Under the pieces are notes generated by a model, which ran no database searches, had not been told where the DNA came from, and saw only the letters and a list, made by a program, of their open reading frames with translations. A stretch of 5,895 nucleotides of DNA. It comes from Methanosarcinales archaeon (GTDB lineage Archaea; Halobacteriota; Methanosarcinia; Methanosarcinales; Methanogasteraceae). Position 1 is the first letter of the stretch. Each line of letters opens with the position of its first letter. The stretch is taken from assembly GCA_003661105.1 (NCBI GenBank), contig QMVM01000132.1, positions 1 through 5,895 of the forward strand. The letters run 5' to 3'. Below, piece after piece: positions 5,696 through 5,895 of the stretch. The translations under genes were made by a program, and so were the position numbers.

Positions 5696-5774
5696 GGCGG
5701 TGTTTTCGATGGCAGAGGGGGTTTTGTATCTTGCGAGATGGCTGAGATTCCGGTTGCCGTGTCTTCGGAAGAGA
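5696..5774. other. Intergenic stretch after the DUF5788-like gene
   Basis: This region holds two short T-runs (GGTGTTTTC and GGGGGTTTTG, about 5700-5729) within the first 35 bases after the stop. Archaeal terminators can be such T-runs, but these are only four bases long, so the call is weak. A small inverted repeat ATCT-TGCG-AGAT follows at 5731-5742, and TCTTC-G-GAAGA at 5762-5772. I see no RNA gene here. Confidence 0.35.
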
Positions 5775-5895
5775 TCACAAATCCCCCGGATTTCGACCTC
5801 GCCTGTTGTGATAGTCAATCAGCCTCAGAATCCCGCGCAGCGTGTAGACCTCCCTTGCGGTCAGTTCTGCCCGCCCCAGTATCCGCCTCGTCATC
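5775..5895 (-). CDS. Possible C-terminal end of a minus-strand gene entering from the right edge
   Basis: The minus strand is open from the window edge to a TGA at 5777-5775, giving 39 residues (MTRRILGRAELTAREVYT..., ending RRGRNPGDL) if read from the ATG at 5894. The first part looks like an amphipathic helix, with arginine-rich turns. The other two minus frames contain stops. The frame may continue past the window, in which case the ATG is internal. I do not recognise a family. Just downstream another minus frame carries a similarly basic stretch (DLFRRHGNRNLSHLARYK), which leaves room for a frameshifted or decayed gene. Confidence 0.3.
   Translation of the reverse strand, partial: MTRRILGRAELTAREVYTLRGILRLIDYHNRRGRNPGDL

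Noticed and set aside
5762..5772. TCTTCGGAAGA as a UUCG-capped terminator hairpin
   Set aside because: The stem around a UUCG loop would be only two pairs long and no T-run follows.
1..5895. tRNA, rRNA, CRISPR array, insertion sequence or att-site
   Set aside because: I looked for cloverleaf patterns, regularly spaced repeats, transposase motifs and terminal repeats on both strands and saw none.

Overview
The window most likely comes from a mesophilic euryarchaeon of the methanogen / ANME / Archaeoglobi kind. Three markers point there: a membrane-anchored archaeal LonB protease, an intact Hef-type helicase-nuclease, and a DUF5788-like protein. Most start codons have an AT-rich TATA-like box about 27-31 nt upstream and no convincing Shine-Dalgarno site, which suggests archaeal promoters with leaderless or nearly leaderless mRNAs. 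By eye, base composition is close to balanced. The exact genus cannot be read from this sequence.

Layout. Positions 1-71 (minus) hold the N-terminus of an unrecognised gene that runs off the left edge. Positions 72-196 are a divergent control region with a hairpin and a perfect 9-bp inverted repeat. Positions 197-382 (plus) encode a 61-aa antitoxin-like protein with no toxin gene next to it. Positions 419-748 (minus) encode a pyrimidine dimer DNA glycosylase / endonuclease V homologue, and 812-3127 (minus) encode Hef. These two repair genes lie head to tail on the minus strand. Positions 3128-3308 are a divergent promoter region. Positions 3309-5231 (plus) encode LonB, followed after 35 nt by a DUF5788-like gene at 5267-5695. 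The last 200 bases contain no recognised gene; a short minus-strand reading frame at 5775-5894 could be the end of a gene entering from the right.

How the genes fit together. Hef works on stalled forks and branched DNA, and the glycosylase nicks UV-damaged DNA, so the minus-strand pair is a small DNA-repair neighbourhood. LonB, transcribed away from it, is the general membrane-bound ATP-dependent protease of Archaea and the usual candidate for degrading antitoxins and damaged proteins. I see no clear undescribed multigene system. The points most worth a second look are the solitary antitoxin with its palindromic operator, the one-residue N-terminal shift in the glycosylase that places Met1 where T4 endonuclease V has its catalytic Thr2, the Gly/Ala/Asp-rich insert in Hef, and the tandem promoters with a palindrome in front of lonB.
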